Shown here piece by piece: positions 55,458 through 62,411 of a stretch of 64,000 bases of DNA (position 1 is its first letter; every line of letters begins with the position of its first letter). The notes beneath the pieces were generated by a model. The model made no database searches. It saw only the letters and a list, made by a program, of their open reading frames with translations, and was not told the origin of the DNA. Source of the stretch: Saccharopolyspora_D taberi. GTDB taxonomy: Bacteria; Actinomycetota; Actinomycetes; Mycobacteriales; Pseudonocardiaceae. The translations under genes and the position numbers were made by a program. The DNA lies in assembly GCF_039534165.1 (NCBI RefSeq), contig NZ_BAAAUX010000019.1:248001-312000 (forward strand), given 5' to 3'.

Positions 55458-55826
55458 TCAGTGCGCCAACTTGTCGAGCAGGGGGTTGTAGCGCAGCCGA
55501 AGTGCCCGCTCCATGCTTCCCAGCAAGGCCCCGAGGGCGAGCGCGATGTTGAGCCAGAGCGGCAGGTGGATCGGCGATTCGAAACGTCCGATGCTCTCCG
55601 CGATCGGAGGGATCCGCGAAACCGGTTCGGCGATCTGCAGCAGGTTCAGGCCCACGCCGACAAGGAGCATCATCACCGAGAAGAAGCCGATCGAGCGGCT
55701 CAGTGCCGGGTGCTCGCGATCAAGGCGGGCACGGCGTCCCTCGGCGGACTTCGGGTCAGGGGCGAGCTGCCGCTCCGCGCCGACGGTGGTGACGTAGTGG
55801 CAGCGCTTGATCCCGTAGGAGCTCAT
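55458..55826 (-). CDS. Small two-transmembrane protein
   Basis: I do not recognise this 122-residue protein. It has two hydrophobic segments (FFSVMMLLVGVGL and LPLWLNIALALGALLGS) and a basic end. ATG 55826 overlaps the TGA of a short upstream frame as ATGA; GTG 55832 is an in-frame alternative. The codons just upstream (LPAAFPVEGGTIEV) look coding in the same frame, so the true gene may start earlier and be split by a frameshift. It lies 31 bp before the CPBP gene and probably works with it. Confidence 0.5.
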   Translation of the reverse strand: MSSYGIKRCHYVTTVGAERQLAPDPKSAEGRRARLDREHPALSRSIGFFSVMMLLVGVGLNLLQIAEPVSRIPPIAESIGRFESPIHLPLWLNIALALGALLGSMERALRLRYNPLLDKLAH

Positions 55827-55921
55827 CGCCACCTCGATGGTGCCGCCCTCGACCGGGAATGCCGCGGGGAGCCTCCGTCTTCAATGCGCTTGGCTGCCCG
55901 CCGCTGCCGCCAGTCCCCCAT
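55823..55921 (-). CDS. Short upstream frame (32 aa), leader peptide or frameshifted 5' end
   Basis: ATG 55921 has GAGGGGG upstream, a better ribosome site than the downstream 2TM start has. It encodes MGDWRQRRAAKRIEDGG and then runs into a basic end. It stops by ATGA overlap with the 2TM gene. Either it is a translationally coupled leader, or the 5' part of one gene whose frame changed near 55875. The first half reads like a normal N terminus. Confidence 0.4.
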   Translation of the reverse strand: MGDWRQRRAAKRIEDGGSPRHSRSRAAPSRWR

Positions 55922-55968
55922 CACGTTTCCCCCTCTGGCTTCCGTGCACCGCATCCCACTAACACACT

Positions 55969-56003
55969 GTGCTAGCGCCGACAGTAGCACGGCGTACTAG
56001 TAC
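55969..56003. promoter_or_regulatory. Dyad operators upstream of the TetR gene
   Basis: GTGCTA (55969-55974) and TAGCAC (55985-55990) form an inverted repeat with 10-base spacing. A perfect GTACTAGTAC palindrome lies at 55994-56003, just before the ribosome site. This is the likely binding region for the TetR protein and the divergent membrane-gene promoter. Confidence 0.55.
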
Positions 56004-56021
56004 GATGTGTTGGGAGGTGAG

Positions 56022-56633
56022 ATGGTGACCCAGGAAGACAGGAGCATCGGCTCACGGGAGAAGGTCATCGCGGCTGCGGTGGCGATGGTCGCCGAGGATG
56101 CGACCGCGAGGCTGAGCGTGCGTGCGGTCGCGGCACGAGCCGGGGTGAGCACCGGCTCGCTCAGGTTCCACTTCCCAACCCAGCGCGCGCTGCAGGACAC
56201 GGTGCTCGCCAGGATTTACGACCAGGTGTTCCCCGACGACCCGATTCAGGACCGATCGCGCCCCGCCCGGGACCGACTGGTCGACTGTCTCCGGCAAGTG
56301 CTCGCCCCTGCCGGCGTGGGGGAGAAAGCACGAGAGGCGTGGAGCAAGGCGTACCAGACGTTCATCGCGCCCGACCCGACCGAAGAGGTGCGCGCGGCGT
56401 ATCTCGCCATGGAACGGGAAGGGTGGCGCCGCGTCGAGTACTGGCTGACGGTTCTCGCTGACGAAGGCGCACTCCCCAAGGGAGACCACGCACGACATGT
56501 GCGATTCCTGCTCACTGTCCTCAACGGACTCTCGATCGAGCGAGCACTGCCCGCCGAGGAGTCAATCCTGAAGTCCGAAACCGACACCCTCTATACGGCC
56601 GTCGACTGCGTCCTCAACTCCCGCGCTTCATGA
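56022..56633 (+). CDS. TetR-family transcriptional regulator
   Basis: The 203-residue protein has a TetR HTH (LSVRAVAARAGVSTGSLRFHF) and an all-helical C-terminal ligand domain. I start it at ATG 56022 with GGGAGG upstream; the longer GTG start at 56007 would sit over the ribosome site. It is divergent from the 2TM/CPBP operon, with dyads between, so it likely represses that operon and itself. Confidence 0.9.
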   Translation: MVTQEDRSIGSREKVIAAAVAMVAEDATARLSVRAVAARAGVSTGSLRFHFPTQRALQDTVLARIYDQVFPDDPIQDRSRPARDRLVDCLRQVLAPAGVGEKAREAWSKAYQTFIAPDPTEEVRAAYLAMEREGWRRVEYWLTVLADEGALPKGDHARHVRFLLTVLNGLSIERALPAEESILKSETDTLYTAVDCVLNSRAS

Positions 56634-56657
56634 CCGGCCGTCCCGTTTTCAGGGGTG

Positions 56658-58010
56658 TCAAAATCCCTTGCCCGGGTTGAGGATTCCGCGCGGGTCCAGC
56701 GCTGCCTTGACCGCGCCGTGGACCCCGAGGACGTCCGGGCCGACCTCGCGCGCGAGCCAGTCCCGCTTGAGCAGGCCGATGCCGTGCTCACCGGTGACGG
56801 TCCCGCCGAGCTCAAGCGCGAGCGCGAACAGGTCGTCCCCGGCACGCCGCACGGCGGCGGGCGGCTCCGGCGAGCCGGCGTCGTAGGCGACGATCGGATG
56901 GAGGTTGCCGTCGCCGGCGTGGGCGAAGGTGTAGATGTCCACGTCGTGCGCGCGGGCGATGCGCTCGACGCCTCGGAAGGCGTCGGCGAGCCGTGACCGC
57001 GGCACGCAGATGTCCTCGATGAGCGCGCGGCCGAACCGCTCGATCGACGGCAACGCCCGACGGCGGGCGAACAGCAGGCGCTCGGACGACTCAGGATCGA
57101 CACCCCGCTCCGACCACGTGGCCTGCTTGCCCAGCACGTCGGCGATCGCCGCGATCTCCTCCTCCGCCGCCGGCCCGTCGGCCTGCGCGATCACCAGCGC
57201 CTGCCCGCGCGCCGCGAAGTCGCTCCCCTGCGCGCGGTCGATGACGCCGAGGGTGGCGCCGTCGAGCAGTTCAAGCAGGCTCGGCTCACGGCGGGCGCGG
57301 GCGAGCTCGCTGCACGCCCGGGCCGCCGCCTCGACGTCGTCGTAGGCCGCAGCCGCAGTCAGCGTGCGCTCGGGAAGCGGTCGCAGTCGTAGTGCCGCGC
57401 CGACGACCACGCCCAGCGTTCCCTCCGAGCCGACGAAGAGGGCGGTGAGGTCGAGGCCGGAGACGCCCTTGACGGTGCGCCGACCCGTGTTGATGAGCCT
57501 GCCGTCGGCAAGCACGACATCCAGCCCCAGGACCGCCTCCCGGGTGACGCCGTACTTGACGCAGCGCATGCCGCCCGCGTTCGACGCGATGTTGCCGCCG
57601 ATGGTCGAGATCTCCGCGCTGGCCGGGTCGGGCGCGTAACGCAGGCCGTACTCCTGCGCTGCCCGGTCCAGCGCCGCGGTGATCACACCGGGTTCGACCA
57701 CGGCGAGCTCGTCGTCCGGGTCGATCTCGACGATCCGGTTCAGCAGGCTGAGGTCCAGGACCACAGTGCCCCGGCCCGCGAGCGCGCCGCCGGCGAGTCC
57801 GGTGCCGGCGCCGCGCGGGACGACCGGAACGCCGTGCTCGTTGGCCAACCGGAGAGTGTCCTGGACCCCGTCGACGGCGGCGGCCCGCACGACTGCGAGC
57901 GGCAGCCCGTCGGGGCTCGCGCCCGAGCGGTCCCGGGCCGCGGCGGCCAAGTCGGCCGGGGAGGTGGACACGCCGGCGACGGTGTTGCGGAGCTCGTCGA
58001 GAAAGCCCAT
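56658..58010 (-). CDS. glcD-like: FAD-linked oxidase, glycolate oxidase GlcD / D-lactate dehydrogenase type
   Basis: The 450-residue protein has the PCMH FAD-binding domain (VVPRGAGTGLAGGAL, then SAEISTIGGNIASNAGGMR and SEGTLGVV) and a C-terminal cap with HAGDGNLHP and TGEHGIGLLKRDWL. This combination is typical of GlcD and D-2-hydroxyacid dehydrogenases. It follows the alpha/beta hydrolase, overlapping it at TGATG. It would oxidise a 2-hydroxy acid, perhaps the product of that hydrolase. Confidence 0.92.
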   Translation of the reverse strand: MGFLDELRNTVAGVSTSPADLAAAARDRSGASPDGLPLAVVRAAAVDGVQDTLRLANEHGVPVVPRGAGTGLAGGALAGRGTVVLDLSLLNRIVEIDPDDELAVVEPGVITAALDRAAQEYGLRYAPDPASAEISTIGGNIASNAGGMRCVKYGVTREAVLGLDVVLADGRLINTGRRTVKGVSGLDLTALFVGSEGTLGVVVGAALRLRPLPERTLTAAAAYDDVEAAARACSELARARREPSLLELLDGATLGVIDRAQGSDFAARGQALVIAQADGPAAEEEIAAIADVLGKQATWSERGVDPESSERLLFARRRALPSIERFGRALIEDICVPRSRLADAFRGVERIARAHDVDIYTFAHAGDGNLHPIVAYDAGSPEPPAAVRRAGDDLFALALELGGTVTGEHGIGLLKRDWLAREVGPDVLGVHGAVKAALDPRGILNPGKGF

Positions 58011-58741
58011 CAGCCCTGGACATCCCCCACGATGGCGGGCAGTTCGCCGCCGAGTCTCAGGCTCTCGAGGAAGAGGACGACGGTCGCGGCCACCGAACGA
58101 TGCGAGACGTCGTTCAGGACGTCATGGCGTCCACCGGCGACGATCCTCAGCCGCGCGGTCTCCACGTCGAGGAAGGGCGCGAATGCCGCGGCCGAGGGCG
58201 TGACGGGGTCGGCGCTGCCGTGGAGCACGAGGGACGGCTTCGCGGGAGCGTGCACAACCCAGTCGGACGGCACTGGACGGGCGAGCTGCCCGCGGGCGAA
58301 TCCGTCGTCGCCGCCGATGACCCGCCGATGAGCGGGACACGCGGTGCGGGCCTCAAGCTCGTCCTCCCAGCGCCCGACCACGGCGCTGCCGGGCAGCGCC
58401 AGCCCGGCCAGCACCACGCCGTCGACCAGGTCCAGCTCATCGGCCAGCCGGGCGGCGTACGCCGCTCCCGAGTCGGAGCCGACCAGCACCTTCGGCGCGG
58501 GCAGGTCGTCGTCGCCGAGCAACGTCCGGGCCTCCTTCCGGGCGGTCTCAAGGTCGTCGAGGTCGACCCCGACCACGCGCACCCGGTAGGCGTCGGCTGC
58601 GAGCCTGCGGCCGAAGCGCTGATAGGACAAGGGAGTCTCTCCCCGCCCGGTGAGCACGACGACCGTTCCGCGCGGGGCGAGACCGTCGGGTTCGTCCCAC
58701 ACGCCGACGAGGGGGCTGGTGGAGATCGTTCGAGTGGTCAC
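58010..58741 (-). CDS. Alpha/beta-fold hydrolase
   Basis: The 243-residue protein starts at GTG with GAGGGTGCGAGG upstream. It has an early oxyanion-type segment VVVLTGRGETPLSYQ, a nucleophile elbow region VGSDSGAAYAA with Ser near residue 90, an Asp in HGSADPVTP and a His in AGGRHDVLNDV. The elbow departs from the usual G-x-S-x-G (G-S-D-S-G), so its activity needs care. It is coupled to the GlcD-like gene. Confidence 0.78.
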   Translation of the reverse strand: MTTRTISTSPLVGVWDEPDGLAPRGTVVVLTGRGETPLSYQRFGRRLAADAYRVRVVGVDLDDLETARKEARTLLGDDDLPAPKVLVGSDSGAAYAARLADELDLVDGVVLAGLALPGSAVVGRWEDELEARTACPAHRRVIGGDDGFARGQLARPVPSDWVVHAPAKPSLVLHGSADPVTPSAAAFAPFLDVETARLRIVAGGRHDVLNDVSHRSVAATVVLFLESLRLGGELPAIVGDVQG

Positions 58742-58890
58742 CCTCGCACCCTCACCTCGGATCCGGCAGTGCGTCCAAGAGTCATTCGCGATCACCGCAC
58801 ATGCGGGAACGTGATGGGTGGACGACCGGTCGGCGTCCCACATGCCGGTCAGGCATCTCGGACATCGCGCTGATCGGCTCTAATCGGGGC

Positions 58891-59790
58891 ATGACCAACT
58901 CGCTCGACCTCGACCACTTGCGCACGCTCGTCGCGATCGCCGAGTGCGGCGGGTTCAGCAAGGCCGCGGCAGTGCGCCACATCAGTCAGCCCGCGCTGAG
59001 CCAGCACGTCCGGCTCCTCGAACGCGGCCTCAAGCGCAAGCTCTTCGAACGCGACGGGCGGAACATGCGCTTCACCCACGAGGGCGAGCGGGTCCTGGCC
59101 GAGGCGCGGCGGATCATCGAGGTCCACGACGCCTCGCTGCGGCGGCTCAAGGCCGAGCGCACCCGGACGATCGTCGTCGGCTCCACCGAGCACAGCGCCG
59201 AGCAGATCCTGCCGGAGATGATCAGGGCGCTGCGGGCCGCGTTCCCCGACTGCGCCACTCGTTTCGAGATCGGCCGTTCCACCCAGCTCGCCGAGGACGT
59301 GGGCAAGGGCACGGTCGACTTCGCCTTCGTCCTCGATCCCAACGGCCAGGGCGCCGGGCGGCTCGTCGGCCGGCTGCCGCTGGTCTGGTACGCCGCACGC
59401 GGCTGGACGCCGCCCGCGCCCGGCGAGGCGTGGCCGCTCATCGCTTTCGAGGAGCCGTGCGGCCTCCGCGAGCGGGCGCTGTCGGTCCTGTCCGCCGATG
59501 GTCACCGCGTTGAGGTCGCCGCCCAGTCCACGACGCTCGAAGGCGTGCTCGCCGGTGTTCGAGCCGGTCTCGGCGTCGCGCTCCTGCCCAGCGTCGGCGG
59601 CCGACCGTCGGGGCTGACCGTGCCCGGCGAGCTGCCCGACGCCGGGACGACGCATCTGCGGATGGTCGCCCGTCGCGGTCTGGCGGCTGAGGTGGAGCAG
59701 ACCGCGCTCTCGGCCGGTGTGGAGTTCTTCGCGCAGCGACCGCACCTCCAGCTGGTGCCGACCGCGCGCAACGCGGCCCGAGGAGCCTGA
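58891..59790 (+). CDS. LysR-type transcriptional regulator (sulfur-locus)
   Basis: The 299-residue protein has a LysR HTH (HLRTLVAIAECGGFSKAA, then SQPALSQHVRLLE) and a full effector domain. ATG 58891 gives the normal length. It is divergent from the hydrolase/GlcD pair and faces the same way as the LLM and acyl-CoA dehydrogenase homologue genes, so it may control either side. Confidence 0.9.
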   Translation: MTNSLDLDHLRTLVAIAECGGFSKAAAVRHISQPALSQHVRLLERGLKRKLFERDGRNMRFTHEGERVLAEARRIIEVHDASLRRLKAERTRTIVVGSTEHSAEQILPEMIRALRAAFPDCATRFEIGRSTQLAEDVGKGTVDFAFVLDPNGQGAGRLVGRLPLVWYAARGWTPPAPGEAWPLIAFEEPCGLRERALSVLSADGHRVEVAAQSTTLEGVLAGVRAGLGVALLPSVGGRPSGLTVPGELPDAGTTHLRMVARRGLAAEVEQTALSAGVEFFAQRPHLQLVPTARNAARGA

Positions 59791-59975
59791 CCGCGGCCCT
59801 GGCGGGCGCCGATAACGCGGGGCTATCGGTATTGATCGCGCGCCTGTCTTGGACGCCGGGTCCGGCATCGCCATACGGTCGAACCAGACCCGAGCCGGCA
59901 AGTCGCGGCTGCGGACTCTCCTGAAAGCGCGGCAAAAAGCGCGACACAGCAACGAAAACAGGGACAGGATCCGCC

Positions 59976-61193
59976 ATGACCAGCGCACCCGCCTTCGACC
60001 AGACGATCCCCGGGACCGCCTCCGAGGAAGTCGAGTTCATCAGCCTGTCGCACCTGAACCCGTCGACGGAGCTGAACCCGATCCGGACCCGGGGCATCGA
60101 CCTGAACTACTTCCGCACCTACGTCCGCTCCCTCGAGGAGGGCGGCTTCGACTACACGCTGCTGCCCTACGGCTCCTCCACCGCCGACTCGTTCGTCGTC
60201 GCCTCGGCCGTCGGCCAGCTCACCGAGCGGATCAAGCCGATCGTCGCGCTCCGCCCCAACACCACCTTCCCGCTGGTCGCCGCCCAGAAGCTCGCCACCC
60301 TGGACCAGCTCACCGAAGGCAGAGCCGTCGTCCACCTCATCTCGGGCGGCAACGACGCCGAGCAGGCCCGCCAGGGCGACTACCTCCCCAAGGACCGCCG
60401 CTACCGCCGCACCTCGGAGTACATCGACCTGCTGCGGCGTGCCTGGACCGAGCCCGCTCCGTTCAGCCACGAGGGCGAGTTCTACCAGTTCGACGACTTC
60501 GGCCCCGGCTTCGCGCCCCACGGCTCCCCCATCCCGATCTCCATCGGCGGGCAGTCCGAGGAGGCTTTCCGGATCGGTGGTGAGAAGGCCGACATCTTCA
60601 GCTTCTGGGGCGAGCCGCTGGACGACCTCCGCGGCGAGATCGAGCGCGTCCACGCGATCGCCCGCGCCGCGGGCCGCACCACTGTCCCCCGCATCTGGGT
60701 GACCTTCCGCCCGATCATCGCGCAGACCGACGAACTGGCCTGGCAGAAGGCGCACTCCTACGTCGCCAAGATCTCCGAGACCTTCAGCAAGTCGGCCTTC
60801 GGCAAGCAGCGCCACCAGCAGGGCGCGCCCGAAAACGTCGGCTCGCAGCGGGCGCTTTCCTTCGCGGAGAAGGCCGAACTCTACGACCGGGCACTGTGGA
60901 CTCGGACCGCCGCCGTCACCAACGCGGCCGGGGCGTCAACGGCTCTTGTGGGGTCTCCCGAGACGGTGGCTGCCGCGATCCTCGACTACATCGACCGCGG
61001 AGCGAGCCTGGTGAGCATCCGGGGCTACGACACGCTCGCCGACGCCGTCGACTACGGCCGCCACGTGCTCCCGCTGGTGCACCAGGAACTCGCCCACCGC
61101 AAGGCGACCGGCAGGCGGGGGACGCTCCAGGCCGAGCACCTCGGCAACTACGCCGAGGACTACCGGCGCTACGCCACGGCAGGTCAGGCGTGA
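59976..61193 (+). CDS. ssuD-like: LLM-class flavin-dependent monooxygenase (SsuD-like)
   Basis: The 405-residue protein is a bacterial-luciferase-like TIM barrel close to alkanesulfonate monooxygenase SsuD and related sulfone monooxygenases: FISLSHLN start, GFDYTLLPYGSS, IKPIVALRPNTTFP, VVHLISGGND and HGSPIPISIGGQS. It uses reduced FMN from a partner reductase to cleave C-S bonds. ATG 59976 has AGGA 8 bp upstream, and its stop overlaps the next gene as GTGA. An organosulfur role is inferred from family and neighbours. Confidence 0.9.
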   Translation: MTSAPAFDQTIPGTASEEVEFISLSHLNPSTELNPIRTRGIDLNYFRTYVRSLEEGGFDYTLLPYGSSTADSFVVASAVGQLTERIKPIVALRPNTTFPLVAAQKLATLDQLTEGRAVVHLISGGNDAEQARQGDYLPKDRRYRRTSEYIDLLRRAWTEPAPFSHEGEFYQFDDFGPGFAPHGSPIPISIGGQSEEAFRIGGEKADIFSFWGEPLDDLRGEIERVHAIARAAGRTTVPRIWVTFRPIIAQTDELAWQKAHSYVAKISETFSKSAFGKQRHQQGAPENVGSQRALSFAEKAELYDRALWTRTAAVTNAAGASTALVGSPETVAAAILDYIDRGASLVSIRGYDTLADAVDYGRHVLPLVHQELAHRKATGRRGTLQAEHLGNYAEDYRRYATAGQA

Positions 61194-62410
61194 CGAACAC
61201 CGCGACCCGCAACCTGCCCACCGACAGCGAGCCGCAACCGGCCCACGACCTCCCCGTCCCGGATCTCACCGACGAGACTCTCGCCGCGGTCACGGCCGAG
61301 GTCGCCGAGACGGCAGCGGCCTACGACCGGAGCGGTGCCGTGCCGGTGCGTGGCCTGGAAGCCGCCCACCGCGCCGGCCTGTTCACCGCCTCCGTCGGAC
61401 GGCAGTACGGCGGCCCCGGTTTGGGGCCGCGCGAGACGGCCCGCATCCTGATCGCACTCGGCGAGGGTGACCCTTCGGTCGCGCTGATCGTGGCGAACAC
61501 CCTTGCCGCGCATGCCACCCAGGCCGCGAACGGGCATTGGCCGAAGGATCTCTACGACGACGTGCTGCGGCGTTCGGCAGCCGGGCCCGCGCCGGTCAAC
61601 GCGATCCGGGCCGAGCCGGAGCTCGGCGCCCCGGCCCGCGGCGGTCTGCCGAAGACGACCGTCAGGCGAAGCCGGTCCGGCTGGGTGCTCGACGGGCACA
61701 AGTCCTACGCGACGGGCGGCGCGGCACTGGCCTACCACGTGGTGTGGGCGGTTGCCGACGAGCCGGACGGCGACCCCGCCGCCCCGCGCGTCGGTCACGT
61801 GATCGTCCCCGGCGACCTGCCCGGCATCACCTGGGTAGACACCTGGGACCACCTTGGCCTGCGCGCCTCCAACACCCACGATGTCCGCTACGAGGCGGTC
61901 GAGCTCCCCGAGGAGGCGTTCGTCGAGATCCCGCGCGGGGCGGACGGCGTCTACCGGGATCCGGCGGCCATGGCCGGGCCCGGCAGTTTCGGCCACCCCG
62001 CGCTCTACATCGGGGCCGCCAGGGCGGCCCGGCAGGCGTTCCGGGAGTTCGCCCGCACCCGCGTGCCCGCCGCGCTCGGGAGGCCCATCGCCACGACCGA
62101 GCGGATCCAGTCGGTGGCCGGCGAGATCGACCTGCAGATCGCGCAGGCCGAAACCCTGCTGCACGGCGCGCTTCTGCGCGTCGAGGCCGGGGACGAGTCG
62201 ATCCTCCCGCAGCTGCCGGTGATCAAGGTCGCGATCGCCCGCTCGGTCGTGGCAGCCGTGCAGACCGCGGTCGCGGCTCTCGGCAACCCGGCGCTGTCCC
62301 GGCGCAACCAGCTCGAACGACACCTGCGCGACGTGCTCTGCGTCCGCGTCCACCCTCCGCAGGAGGACGCCGCCCTGCTCGCCGCAGGCCGCCGTCTGCT
62401 CGAAACCTGA
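61190..62410 (+). CDS. sfnB-like: Acyl-CoA dehydrogenase homologue, SfnB/DszC-like flavin monooxygenase
   Basis: The 406-residue protein has the acyl-CoA dehydrogenase fold, with GLFTASVGRQYGGPGL, a flavin-binding WVLDGHKSYATGG and DHLGLRASNTHDV blocks. The catalytic Glu of true dehydrogenases is not obvious at the usual place, and pairing with an SsuD-like gene fits the SfnB/DszC branch, which acts as a sulfur-metabolism monooxygenase. It starts at GTG overlapping the LLM stop (GTGA), so the two are coupled. The stop lies 1 bp from the convergent BisC-like gene's stop. Confidence 0.85.
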   Translation: MTNTATRNLPTDSEPQPAHDLPVPDLTDETLAAVTAEVAETAAAYDRSGAVPVRGLEAAHRAGLFTASVGRQYGGPGLGPRETARILIALGEGDPSVALIVANTLAAHATQAANGHWPKDLYDDVLRRSAAGPAPVNAIRAEPELGAPARGGLPKTTVRRSRSGWVLDGHKSYATGGAALAYHVVWAVADEPDGDPAAPRVGHVIVPGDLPGITWVDTWDHLGLRASNTHDVRYEAVELPEEAFVEIPRGADGVYRDPAAMAGPGSFGHPALYIGAARAARQAFREFARTRVPAALGRPIATTERIQSVAGEIDLQIAQAETLLHGALLRVEAGDESILPQLPVIKVAIARSVVAAVQTAVAALGNPALSRRNQLERHLRDVLCVRVHPPQEDAALLAAGRRLLET

Positions 62411-62411
62411 C

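Noticed and set aside
59791..59975. Cysteine-attenuation leader peptide before the LLM gene
   Set aside because: A short frame with one Cys exists, but none has the run of Cys codons expected of actinobacterial sulfur leader peptides.
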